From the NCBI GenBank assembly GCA_959607825.1, contig CAUHNW010000012.1:1-64000 (forward strand): a stretch of DNA of 64,000 nt, read 5' to 3'. This document shows positions 32,763 to 40,947 of the stretch, in pieces. Within the stretch, counting starts at the first letter, position 1. Every line of letters starts with the position of its first letter. Source of the stretch: HGM13006 sp900757695. Lineage in GTDB: Bacteria > Bacillota > Clostridia > Oscillospirales > Oscillospiraceae. Below the pieces are notes generated by a model. That model was not told where the DNA came from. It did not search any database and was given only the letters and a program-made list of their open reading frames with translations. The translations under genes and the position numbers were made by a program.

Positions 32763-33204
32763 ACGCAAACTCTTTGATCATCTGTCCGTATTCCAGCACC
32801 GAAAAACCAAGTCTTCGGTAGAGGGCTGCCCCCCGCAGGTTGTCCGGCTCATATTCCAGCCGGAAGCGCTTTACCTCCGTGGGCCTGTGCTCCTCCAAAT
32901 AGCGGAAGAATGCCGTGCCGAGTCCCCGGCTCTGAAATTCCGGCAAAATATAGATCTCCTCGATCCAGATCACAATACCGCCAGCCTCCTGTGAAAAGCT
33001 CTTAGCCAGCAGCGCATAGCCGGCGGTCTTTCCGTCCTGCTCTATGATATAGCCTTCGGCATAGGGAGAGCCCGCCATCAGCACATCAAAGGTACGCTGA
33101 AAATACGCATCCGGCACCGGATGCAGCACCGCATCCGAATCATAAAATGCCCGGCACATGGCAAGGTATGCCTCCCGATCTGCCGGTTCCATGGGGCGAA
33201 TCAT
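32761..33204 (-). CDS. GNAT family N-acetyltransferase
   Basis: Transfers an acetyl group from acetyl-CoA to an unknown amine. The 147 residues show the GNAT fold with the acetyl-CoA site QSRGLGTAFFRYLEE (about 90-104), preceded by the beta strand VIWIEEIYILPEF. Length is typical of a single-domain member. It lies 6 bp after rpiB in the same direction. The substrate cannot be inferred. Confidence 0.88.
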   Translation of the reverse strand: MIRPMEPADREAYLAMCRAFYDSDAVLHPVPDAYFQRTFDVLMAGSPYAEGYIIEQDGKTAGYALLAKSFSQEAGGIVIWIEEIYILPEFQSRGLGTAFFRYLEEHRPTEVKRFRLEYEPDNLRGAALYRRLGFSVLEYGQMIKEFA

Positions 33205-33210
33205 TGTTCT

Positions 33211-33645
33211 TCAGTCCTCCAGTTCCATAACTTTATCGATTCTGCGCTGGTGCCGGCCACCTTCAAACTCCGTGGTCAGCCAGACATCCACGATCTCCAG
33301 TGCAAGATTCTGCCCAATGATACCGGCACCCATGGCCAGCATATTGGTATTGTTGTGGCGCCGGGTCAGGGAAGCCGACAGAGGATCCGAGCACAGTCCG
33401 CAGCGAATGCCCCTTACCTTATTGGCCACGATCGACACGCCGATGCCGGTGGTGCAGATCACGATTCCCTTCTCGCACTCCCCGGCTGCTACAGCCTTTG
33501 CCGCAGGCCCCGCATAATCGGGATAGTCACAGCTATCGAGGCTGTTTGTGCCAAAGTCCTTGACCTCATAGCCCTTTTCCAGCAGGTGCGCCTTGACCGC
33601 TTCCTTCAGCTGATATCCGCCGTGGTCACATGCAATTGCAATCAT
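33211..33645 (-). CDS. rpiB: Ribose-5-phosphate isomerase B
   Basis: Interconverts ribose 5-phosphate and ribulose 5-phosphate in the pentose phosphate pathway. The 144 residues include the N-terminal IACDHGGYQLKE, the catalytic Cys in VICTTGIGVSI (about 63-73) and RRHNNTNMLAMGAGIIG. AAAGGAG precedes ATG 33645. It sits in a minus-strand run with the PHP gene 15 bp upstream. Confidence 0.95.
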   Translation of the reverse strand: MIAIACDHGGYQLKEAVKAHLLEKGYEVKDFGTNSLDSCDYPDYAGPAAKAVAAGECEKGIVICTTGIGVSIVANKVRGIRCGLCSDPLSASLTRRHNNTNMLAMGAGIIGQNLALEIVDVWLTTEFEGGRHQRRIDKVMELED

Positions 33646-33660
33646 AATGATTTCTCCTTT

Positions 33661-34461
33661 TTATATCCGCTTTTGCAGCGGTTTTCTGCTTTTATACTGT
33701 GTAATATAGGAAAATCCGCACTGCCGCAGCAGCTCCGTTCCCTGCTCCAGTCCCTGCGCCGCATGCTCCGGCACATGGGCATCTGAACCGATGGTGATCA
33801 GCTCTCCGCCCAAATCCCGGTATCGCCGGAGTATATATTCCGGCGGGTGCGGTTCCTTCTGGGGGCCAAGATACCCGGAGGTATTGAGTTCCAATGCCTT
33901 GCCCCGCTGCACCAGCGTTTTCAATATTTCCTGCACCAGATCGTCAAAGGGCCGGAAGTCAATTGGAAATCCCGCCTTATCCCGCATATAGCGGAGCGGA
34001 TAGGTCAGGTGGGCAAGGGAGTCAAAATAATCCGTTTGGGAGAGCTTCAGCAGACACTGGAGGTATTCCTCCGCCAGCCGAAGGCACTGCGCTCTGGATG
34101 TATATTCGATCCAGTAATAGTCCATCCCCTGGGGAGTGTTATGCATAGAGCCCAGCACAAAATCGATCCCCGGCTCCGACAGCACCCGCTGGGCTGCCTC
34201 CGGCCGCAGAATGGCCTCCCCCAGCTCCACACCCCGGCAGATCTCCATATCCGGGAACGCCGCTCTGGCTGCCGCCAGCTCCCGATCCTCCGCCGCCCAG
34301 TCAAAGCTGTCGTCCGGCTGACCCTTTTCATCGACGAGATCACAGTGATCCGTCAGGCAGAGGGCCCCGACCCCAGCCGCTGCCGCCGCCCGGCACATCT
34401 CCGTCAGCGGGTGGTCTGCGTCAAAGGAGCAGCAGCTGTGCAGGTGATAATTCACCAGCAT
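33661..34461 (-). CDS. PHP-domain phosphatase, histidinol-phosphatase (HisJ) type
   Basis: A 266-residue PHP-superfamily protein with the metal motif NYHLHSCCSFDADH at the start, CLTDHCD near 34, EICRGVELGEA near 75, a His in LGSMHNTPQG and GSDAHVPEHA near 240. These are the ligands of a tri-metal phosphoesterase. HisJ dephosphorylates histidinol phosphate, but no his gene is nearby, so the substrate is not certain. ATG 34461 follows GGAAGG with 8-nt spacing and lies 4 bp after the gpsA stop. Confidence 0.85.
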   Translation of the reverse strand: MLVNYHLHSCCSFDADHPLTEMCRAAAAAGVGALCLTDHCDLVDEKGQPDDSFDWAAEDRELAAARAAFPDMEICRGVELGEAILRPEAAQRVLSEPGIDFVLGSMHNTPQGMDYYWIEYTSRAQCLRLAEEYLQCLLKLSQTDYFDSLAHLTYPLRYMRDKAGFPIDFRPFDDLVQEILKTLVQRGKALELNTSGYLGPQKEPHPPEYILRRYRDLGGELITIGSDAHVPEHAAQGLEQGTELLRQCGFSYITQYKSRKPLQKRI

Positions 34462-34465
34462 TGTC

Positions 34466-35467
34466 TCAGCCTTCCAGCCAGATCTCATCAATCTCGTGGC
34501 GCTTCTGACGGCGCATCAGGCCGCCAATGGCCTCCTGTACGTTTCCGTCGCCGTAGAGCACCTGATAGGCCGCATCCGCAATGGGCATTTCAATGCCGTA
34601 TTTCTCCGCCAGCTGATGGGCAGAGGCAGTGGCATAGTAGCCCTCTACCACAGCGCCCACCTTTTCCATGGCCTCCTTGGCCTTGAGGCCCTGACCGATA
34701 TAGATGCCGCAGCGGTGATTTCTCGAATGCATGGAGCAGCAGGTAACGATCAGGTCGCCAACGCCGGAAAGCCCTGCAAAGGTCTCCTGCTTGGCTCCCA
34801 GCGCCACGCCCAGCCGGGCAGACTCCGTCAGGCCCCGGGTCATCATCAGCGCCTTGGTGTTGTCACCGCAGCCGGCCCCTTCCAGGACCCCTGCAATCAG
34901 TGCATAGATATTCTTCAGAGCCGCCCCCAGCTCCACGCCTACGATATCACCGCTGGCATAGACCCGGAACACGTCAGACATAAAGGCATCCTGCACCATG
35001 TCCACTACGCTGTGATCCTCACAGGCCACCACACAGCCTGTGGGTACGCCCCGGCCTACCTCTTCCGCATGGGTTGGCCCCGAGAGCACCGCCACGGTAG
35101 CACCGGTAACCTCCTTCAGGATCTGGCTCATGCGCTTGGAGGTATCCCGCTCGATACCCTTGGTGACGGACACGATCACGGAATGCTCCGTAAGGTAGGG
35201 GGCCATGGCCTCTGCGGTAGACCGCACCGCAAAGGACGGAACCGCCGATACCACAAAATCCGCATCCTTTACCGCCGAAATATCTGTGGTCAGTGCGATC
35301 TCTTCCGGCACCGCAACGCCCTTCAGCAGAGCATTTTCGTGGTATTCCCGGATATGATCTACCTCAGTCTGAGAAAAAGACCAGACTGTGACCTGATGTC
35401 CATTGTTATGGAGCAGGATCGCCAGAGCCGTGCCCCAGCCGCCGCTGCCCACTACTGTGATCTTCAT
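34466..35467 (-). CDS. gpsA: Glycerol-3-phosphate dehydrogenase [NAD(P)+]
   Basis: Reduces dihydroxyacetone phosphate to sn-glycerol 3-phosphate for phospholipid synthesis. The 333 residues start with the Rossmann motif VVGSGGWGTALA (5-16), followed by SVTKGIE, LSGPTHAEEV and the catalytic-domain block VELGAALKNIYALIAG. GGAGG precedes ATG 35467. It lies 14 bp after plsY; GpsA product is the PlsY substrate. Confidence 0.97.
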   Translation of the reverse strand: MKITVVGSGGWGTALAILLHNNGHQVTVWSFSQTEVDHIREYHENALLKGVAVPEEIALTTDISAVKDADFVVSAVPSFAVRSTAEAMAPYLTEHSVIVSVTKGIERDTSKRMSQILKEVTGATVAVLSGPTHAEEVGRGVPTGCVVACEDHSVVDMVQDAFMSDVFRVYASGDIVGVELGAALKNIYALIAGVLEGAGCGDNTKALMMTRGLTESARLGVALGAKQETFAGLSGVGDLIVTCCSMHSRNHRCGIYIGQGLKAKEAMEKVGAVVEGYYATASAHQLAEKYGIEMPIADAAYQVLYGDGNVQEAIGGLMRRQKRHEIDEIWLEG

Positions 35468-35481
35468 AATGGAAACCTCCG

Positions 35482-36135
35482 TTACTTGGCTTTTTTATGG
35501 AGTGAAAATTTGTTTTCCGTCCCCTGCATCAGGCGCTGAATATTGCCCCGATGCTGGAAGACGATCAGTGCGCCCACACAGAACGCAAAAAACAGGCACA
35601 CGGGATCCCGATACAGTACCCACGCCATGATTGGGAACAAGATTCCTGTGGAAATCGAGCCCACCGAGACATACTTTGTAATCGCCGTCAGCAGCAGGAA
35701 GGAGCCCCATACCACTACAGCGACCTTCCAGGAGATCATAATGGCGATGATGCCGCCGGACATAATGCCCTTTCCGCCCCGGAACCCGAACATACAGGGA
35801 AACATATGCCCAAGCTCACAGAACAGGCCCGCAATATACTTGGCCCGCAGAGGCGTTACAACATCCACGCCGCCCCGTACCATCAGCCGTGCTCCCAGCA
35901 TGCCCAGCAGTACGCCGAACACCGCCTTGAGCACATCGGCCAGAATCACCAGCAGCGTCAGCTTTCCGCCGAACACCCGGTTGAAGTTCGTCAGTCCCGC
36001 ATTGCCGCTGCCATGGGTGCGAATGTCATCCCGGAGAATATATTTGCTCACCAGAATGGCGCCGTTGGAGCAGCCCAGAATGTACGGTACTGCTGTAAGC
36101 AGCAGTACCCCGAGGATCACAAGGAGTGTACTCAC
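35482..36135 (-). CDS. plsY: Acyl-phosphate:glycerol-3-phosphate acyltransferase PlsY
   Basis: Membrane enzyme that acylates glycerol 3-phosphate to lysophosphatidic acid. The 217 residues have about five to six helices and the three PlsY motifs: GSGNAGLTNFNRVFG (near 43-57), FRGGKGIMSGG (near 119) and a third near the C-terminus around GSISTGILFPI. GTG 36135 overlaps the der stop (GTGA), so translation is coupled. der-plsY-gpsA is a widespread order. Confidence 0.96.
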   Translation of the reverse strand: MSTLLVILGVLLLTAVPYILGCSNGAILVSKYILRDDIRTHGSGNAGLTNFNRVFGGKLTLLVILADVLKAVFGVLLGMLGARLMVRGGVDVVTPLRAKYIAGLFCELGHMFPCMFGFRGGKGIMSGGIIAIMISWKVAVVVWGSFLLLTAITKYVSVGSISTGILFPIMAWVLYRDPVCLFFAFCVGALIVFQHRGNIQRLMQGTENKFSLHKKAK

Positions 36136-37466
36136 GCCTTGTCACCATCCTCTCCCTTCTGGCGGATGATCAGCTTAATGGGCGTTCCCTCAAAGCCGAA
36201 TACCGCCCGCAGCTGATTTTCAAGATACCGCTGATAGGAGAAGTGGAACAGCTTTGCGCTGTTGCAGAACAGCACAAAGGTGGGAGGCCGTACCCCGGAC
36301 TGGGTAATATAGTAGACCTTCAGCCGGCGGCCCTTGTCGGTAGGCGGCTGTACCCGGGTGGTGGCATCTGCCAGAATGCTGTTGAGCGTACCGGTGGAGA
36401 TCCGCATGGTGTTCTGATTGGCCACCGCATTGATGGACTCATAGATCTTATCCACCCGCAGGCCGGTCAGTGCCGAAATAAACAGCACCGGGGCATAGGT
36501 CATATAGGCCAGCCCCTCCCGGACGGACTTGGTAAACTTGTCCATGGTGTGCGTATCCTTGCTGACCGCATCCCACTTGTTGACCACGATCATAGAGGCC
36601 TTTCCGGCCTCATGCACCAGTCCGGCGATCTTGGTGTCCTGCTCCGTTACGCCCTCGTTGGCATCGATCAGGATCAGGCATACATCGGCCCGGGAGATGG
36701 CATCAATGGTGCGCATATTGGAGAACTTCTCCACACTGTCATCCACCTTGGACTTTTTCCGCATACCGGCCGTGTCAATGAATACATATTTGCCGTACTC
36801 GTTCTCATAGTAGCTGTCGATGGCATCTCTGGTGGTGCCTGCCACATTGGATACGATGACCCGCTCCTCCCCCAGAATATAGTTGAGAAGGCTGGACTTG
36901 CCCACATTGGGCTTGCCCACGATGGCGACCTTGATGACATCCTCCTGCTCCTCTTCCTCGGTTTCCGGCGGGAAATTCTCCACGCACAAATCCAGAAGAT
37001 CGCCGGTTCCATGGCCGTGGAAGGCACTGACCGGAATGGGATCTCCAAGCCCCAGCGAATAGAACTCATAGATATCCGGGTTGACCGGGCCGGTATTATC
37101 GCACTTGTTTACAGCCAGCACCACGGGCTTTTTGCTCCGCAGCAGCATATTGGCGATCTCGTGATCCGCCGCCGTGGGGCCGGTCTTGATATCGCAGACC
37201 ATAACGATCACGTCCGCCGTCTCAATGGCGATCTCCGCCTGACGGCGCATGAATTTCAGCATATGGCTGTCCGTCTTAGGCTCAATGCCGCCGGTATCCA
37301 CCAGCTCAAAATCACGGCCATTCCAGTCGCACTCACCGTAAAGCCGGTCTCTGGTCACGCCGGGGGTATCCTCCACAATGGCGGTACGCCGCCCGGTGAG
37401 TTTATTGAAAAGCATGGACTTGCCCACATTGGGCCGGCCCACAATGGCAACCAGTGGTTTTGCCAA
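36132..37466 (-). CDS. der: Ribosome biogenesis GTPase Der (EngA)
   Basis: Double-GTPase needed for 50S assembly. About 444 residues with two G domains: GRPNVGKS near residue 10 with DTPGVTRD and NKCD, and GKPNVGKSS near 180 with DTAGMRKKSK and NKWD, followed by the KH-like C-terminal domain (about 350-440). TTG 37466 is preferred because GGAGG lies 8 nt upstream; a GTG nine bases earlier overlaps it. It overlaps plsY by 4 bp. Confidence 0.97.
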   Translation of the reverse strand: MAKPLVAIVGRPNVGKSMLFNKLTGRRTAIVEDTPGVTRDRLYGECDWNGRDFELVDTGGIEPKTDSHMLKFMRRQAEIAIETADVIVMVCDIKTGPTAADHEIANMLLRSKKPVVLAVNKCDNTGPVNPDIYEFYSLGLGDPIPVSAFHGHGTGDLLDLCVENFPPETEEEEQEDVIKVAIVGKPNVGKSSLLNYILGEERVIVSNVAGTTRDAIDSYYENEYGKYVFIDTAGMRKKSKVDDSVEKFSNMRTIDAISRADVCLILIDANEGVTEQDTKIAGLVHEAGKASMIVVNKWDAVSKDTHTMDKFTKSVREGLAYMTYAPVLFISALTGLRVDKIYESINAVANQNTMRISTGTLNSILADATTRVQPPTDKGRRLKVYYITQSGVRPPTFVLFCNSAKLFHFSYQRYLENQLRAVFGFEGTPIKLIIRQKGEDGDKA

Positions 37467-37561
37467 ATTGGCCACCTCCTGTTATCTTTTATTTTGTGTC
37501 TACACAGACATTCATTATATTATCTCATTTTTTCATGGATAAATCAATCTATAAATAGCGA

Positions 37562-37589
37562 GAAAAAGAGCGGGGTCACACCCCGCTCT
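37562..37589 (-). terminator. Intrinsic terminator of rpmF
   Basis: GAGCGGGGT/ACCCCGCTC with a 3-nt loop followed by TTTTTCT on the minus strand, 10 bp after the rpmF stop. Confidence 0.92.
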
Positions 37590-37598
37590 ACTTTCAGA

Positions 37599-37784
37599 TC
37601 AGTCAGCCTTAACGGCGATGACCTCGCGTCCCTTATAGAATCCGCAAGCCTTGCAAGCTCTGTGGGGAAGCACAGGCTCTCCGCACTTGGGGCACTTGGC
37701 AAGACCGGGCACCTCCAGCTTCCAGACGTTGCTGCGGCGCTTATCGCGTCTAGCCTTGGATACTTTACACTTTGGTACGGCCAT
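37599..37784 (-). CDS. rpmF: 50S ribosomal protein bL32
   Basis: Small ribosomal protein of 61 residues. N-terminal MAVPKCKVSKARRDKRRS is typical, and the zinc-ribbon cysteines CPKC...CKAC are all present, so this is the zinc-binding form. It follows the DUF177 gene with a short gap; DUF177-rpmF is a conserved bacterial pair. Confidence 0.98.
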   Translation of the reverse strand: MAVPKCKVSKARRDKRRSNVWKLEVPGLAKCPKCGEPVLPHRACKACGFYKGREVIAVKAD

Positions 37785-37829
37785 TTGGTGACACCTCCTT
37801 GGTCGAAAAATTGCCCGAAGGCAATGGGT

Positions 37830-38336
37830 TTACTCCTTATCCTTCAACAGCTGCCCTAACACAGCCAAACGGGGATCGAGTTCTTTTTTGCAGTCGCAGG
37901 AGCCTTCATTGAGGTTTTTCCCGCATCGGGCACACAGGCCCTTACAGTCAGGACTGCAAAGCATCTTGGAATCCAGATTCAAAACAAAGGCGGTGTTCAT
38001 GATATCATCAAGATCCGCACAGCTGTCCCGAAGCAGAAACGTCCAATCGTCTTCATTCTCTTCATGGGCCAGTTCCGTTACCAGCACTGCCGTTACCTGC
38101 TGCGCATAGGGGCGCAAGAAAGGAGCTGCACAGCGATCACACACACAGTGGAGTGTGGTCTCCATTTTTGCACTCAGCAGAAGAACACCGGCCTCATTCC
38201 GAACCTGTCCTGATACCAGAACCGGTTCCTGGGCCGGATACGCTCCGCCGAACTTGGCATCGGTAAAGTCCATGGAGAAGCTGAAAGGAACAATTCCGCC
38301 CGGTGTATGAATGATCGAGGCGAGATTCAGAAGCAT
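37830..38336 (-). CDS. DUF177/YceD family protein
   Basis: A 168-residue protein of the YceD family, linked to 23S rRNA processing or stability in some bacteria and encoded before rpmF almost everywhere. It carries CDRC near residue 67 and a C-terminal set CSPDCKGLCARCGKN (about 131-145), consistent with bound zinc. ATG 38336 is chosen because AAAGGA lies 9 nt upstream; an in-frame ATG six codons earlier precedes that site. Its own consensus promoter lies about 35 bp upstream. Confidence 0.93.
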   Translation of the reverse strand: MLLNLASIIHTPGGIVPFSFSMDFTDAKFGGAYPAQEPVLVSGQVRNEAGVLLLSAKMETTLHCVCDRCAAPFLRPYAQQVTAVLVTELAHEENEDDWTFLLRDSCADLDDIMNTAFVLNLDSKMLCSPDCKGLCARCGKNLNEGSCDCKKELDPRLAVLGQLLKDKE

Positions 38337-38368
38337 AGTCAATATTCCTTTCATAGTCTGACCAAGTT

Positions 38369-38397
38369 ATTATATAGATTTTCCTGCCGGTTGTCAA
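38369..38397 (-). promoter_or_regulatory. Consensus promoter of DUF177-rpmF
   Basis: TTGACA, 17-bp spacer, TATAAT on the minus strand. Confidence 0.92.
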
Positions 38398-38439
38398 GGG
38401 AAAACATCAGAAAAATAAAACAATCCTTTGCGTGGGCCA

Positions 38440-38468
38440 TTGACACGCCGCCCTCCATTCAGTATCAT
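38440..38468 (+). promoter_or_regulatory. Promoter of the CmpB-type membrane protein gene
   Basis: TTGACA, 17-bp spacer, TATCAT on the plus strand, divergent from the DUF177-rpmF promoter 43 bp away. Confidence 0.85.
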
Positions 38469-38502
38469 AAGGGCATCTGCGATGATACAAGGGGGCCGTT
38501 TT

Positions 38503-39858
38503 ATGCGCTATTCCGGCACTGAGCTGCTGTGGCTGTTATTTCTGTATTCTTTTCTGGGCTGGGCCGCAGAAACCGCCATCGCCAGCGGCAAGCGGAAGCA
38601 GTTTGCCAACCGGGGCTTTTTCTCCGGCCCTGTGTGCTTTATCTATGGTATCTCTGCCGTTCTTATGACCATTGCCTTCGACGAACTGCGCAGCAGCATC
38701 GTCTTTCTCTTTCTTGGCTGCTGTGCCCTTGCCACATGGATCGAGTGGTTTACCGGCAAGCTGCTGGAACGGATGAACCACAAGCGCTGGTGGGATTACT
38801 CCGGCATCCCCGGGAATTTTGACGGCTACATCTGTCTGCCCTACAGCCTGCTCTGGGGACTGCTGGGCACGCTTGCCGTGCGCTTCGGCAACGAGCTGCT
38901 TGTTGTGGTCTTCGGCTTGCTCCCAGCACTGCTCTCTCACCTTCTGGTTTTGATTCTAAGCGGGATCAGCCTTCTGGATCTGCTGACCTCCCTGCTTACG
39001 GTTCATCACGAGCGGAAAGCCGCCAAGGTCTCTCCCACGGACGCCATATTTACTTATGTATACCGCACCCCTGCCGCCAGCACCGAAAAGGCCGAGCAAA
39101 TTCAGTCGGGACTTCGCAGCTGGACCTATCGGCTGGGCAGCGGTGTGATCGCCCGGGTAGAACGGCGTATGAATCGGGCCTATGATATGGAGACCGCCGA
39201 TGTCTCCGATTCCGCCGCCCCCGAAAAGCAGAGCTGCGGCCCAATCCTTCTGTTTCAGCTTTTCTTCCTTGGTGCACTTCTGGGAGATCTCACCGAAACC
39301 ATCTTCTGCCGGATCACCGCCGGTGTCTGGATGAGCCGAAGCAGTCTGGTCTGGGGCCCCTTCAGCATCGTCTGGGGGCTGGCCATTGCACTGGCCACTG
39401 CGCTGCTTCACCGGGATATCCATAAGCCCGACCGGCACATCTTCCTGATCGGCACGGTTTTGGGTGGGGCCTATGAATATCTTTGCAGCGTCTTCACGGA
39501 AATCTGCTTTGGCAAGGTCTTCTGGGACTACAGCGATATTCCCTTCAATCTGGGGGGCCGCATCAATCTGCTCTACTGCTTCTTCTGGGGAATCGCAGCG
39601 GTGGTATGGATCAAGGTCTGCTATCCCCGCATTGCCCGCTTCCTCTCCCGAGTCCCACGGCTTCCGAATCTGCTGATTACCATCTGTCTGATGGTATTTA
39701 TGGCAGTGAATATGCTTATCTCCTCTATGGCCCTGATCCGCTGCGATCAGCGTGCCAATCAGGTTCCCCCGCAGCATCAGTGGCAGCAGGTCATGGACCG
39801 TTTCTTTGATGATGACCGCATGGAGATCATTTACCCCAACGCCATTTCCACAGACTGA
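38503..39858 (+). CDS. Duplicated CmpB-type (PF06541) membrane protein, putative ABC permease
   Basis: A 451-residue polytopic protein made of two related halves. Each half carries the CmpB family block: WWDYSGIPGNFDGYICLPYS in the first (about 109-128) and FWDYSDIPFNLGGRINLLYC in the second (about 347-366), each followed by a WG-rich helix, and each starts with an LGW/LGxLxGDLTE-like segment. The halves are joined by a charged cytoplasmic linker (about 170-245). The family is annotated as putative ABC permeases, but no ATPase lies beside it, so transport is not shown. ATG 38503 follows AAGGGGG. Confidence 0.85.
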   Translation: MRYSGTELLWLLFLYSFLGWAAETAIASGKRKQFANRGFFSGPVCFIYGISAVLMTIAFDELRSSIVFLFLGCCALATWIEWFTGKLLERMNHKRWWDYSGIPGNFDGYICLPYSLLWGLLGTLAVRFGNELLVVVFGLLPALLSHLLVLILSGISLLDLLTSLLTVHHERKAAKVSPTDAIFTYVYRTPAASTEKAEQIQSGLRSWTYRLGSGVIARVERRMNRAYDMETADVSDSAAPEKQSCGPILLFQLFFLGALLGDLTETIFCRITAGVWMSRSSLVWGPFSIVWGLAIALATALLHRDIHKPDRHIFLIGTVLGGAYEYLCSVFTEICFGKVFWDYSDIPFNLGGRINLLYCFFWGIAAVVWIKVCYPRIARFLSRVPRLPNLLITICLMVFMAVNMLISSMALIRCDQRANQVPPQHQWQQVMDRFFDDDRMEIIYPNAISTD

Positions 39859-39894
39859 CCCTCAACCATCCTATTCTATCGACCGGAGGCTCCC

Positions 39895-40860
39895 ATGAAA
39901 TCCTTTACCATCACCAAAAATGACGCAGGCCAGCGGCTGGACCGTTTTATTGCAAAAACAGTCCCCCTGCTGCCGGCCTCGCTCAGTCAGAAATATATTC
40001 GTCTCAAACGCATCAAGGTCAACGGCCAGCGTGCCCAGCGGGACACCCGGCTTTCCGCCGGTGATCTGGTGGAGATGTACGTCAACGATGAATTTTTCGA
40101 CACCCCAAAGGAAGAAAACGCCTATCTCACCGTCACAACGCCAAAGCTCAGCATCGTCTATGAGGATGAAAATATTCTGCTGGTAGACAAAAAGCCCGGC
40201 ATGGCCGTCCATCCCCACGATGGGGCGGAATATGGCCGCACGCTCATTGACCACATTCAGGCTTATCTCTACGCCAAGGGCGAGTGGAAGCCCCGGCAGG
40301 AGCACGCCTTTGCCCCGGCCCTCTGCAACCGGATCGACCGAAACACCGGCGGCATCGTCATTGCCGCAAAAAATGCAGAGGCACTTCGGATCATGAACCA
40401 GAAGGTCAAGGATCGGGAGCTGGACAAGCGGTATCTTGCCGTGATCCACGGCACCATGAAGCCGGAAACCGGCGAGCTACGGGGCTATCTCTTTAAGGAT
40501 GCGAAAAAGAATCGGGTCTATGTGACAAAGCAGTCCCAGCCCGGCTCCAAGACCTGCATCACCAAATACAAGACCCTCAAAAAGCGCCGTGATCTCAGCC
40601 TCGTTGAGTGTGAGCTCATCACCGGCCGCACCCATCAGATCCGTGCCCAGTTTTCCGCCGCCGGTCATCCTCTGCTGGGAGACGGAAAATACGGAAAGGC
40701 CGAGACAAAGTATGACCGGAAGTATCAGGCCCTCTATTCCTACAAGCTGACCTTTTCCTTTGAGACCGATGCCGGTATTTTGGAGCCTCTCCGTGGAAAA
40801 ACCTTTCAGGTAGAACAGGTGGACTTTGTAGCAGAGTATTTCCCCGCGGATCCGCATTGA
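39895..40860 (+). CDS. RluA-family pseudouridine synthase
   Basis: RNA pseudouridine synthase of 321 residues: an S4-like N-terminal domain (about 12-60) and the RluA catalytic domain with Asp148 in NRIDRNTGG, preceded by the VDKKPGMAVHP block near 98-108 and followed by TGRTHQIRAQF near 242-252. The target rRNA or tRNA position is unknown; a gene can carry several RluA paralogues. It lies 36 bp after the membrane protein gene and may share its transcript. Confidence 0.93.
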   Translation: MKSFTITKNDAGQRLDRFIAKTVPLLPASLSQKYIRLKRIKVNGQRAQRDTRLSAGDLVEMYVNDEFFDTPKEENAYLTVTTPKLSIVYEDENILLVDKKPGMAVHPHDGAEYGRTLIDHIQAYLYAKGEWKPRQEHAFAPALCNRIDRNTGGIVIAAKNAEALRIMNQKVKDRELDKRYLAVIHGTMKPETGELRGYLFKDAKKNRVYVTKQSQPGSKTCITKYKTLKKRRDLSLVECELITGRTHQIRAQFSAAGHPLLGDGKYGKAETKYDRKYQALYSYKLTFSFETDAGILEPLRGKTFQVEQVDFVAEYFPADPH

Positions 40861-40885
40861 AATACCCGTCCATTGATGGTAGAAT
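40857..40885 (+). promoter_or_regulatory. Promoter of the GT39 glycosyltransferase gene
   Basis: TTGAAA overlapping the RluA stop codon, 17-bp spacer, TAGAAT; about 63 bp before ATG 40948. Confidence 0.6.
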
Positions 40886-40947
40886 AGGGGCATAAACCCG
40901 TAGGATCCGCCGTTTTTTCGGCGATTTGTTACTGGAGGTGCACATTG

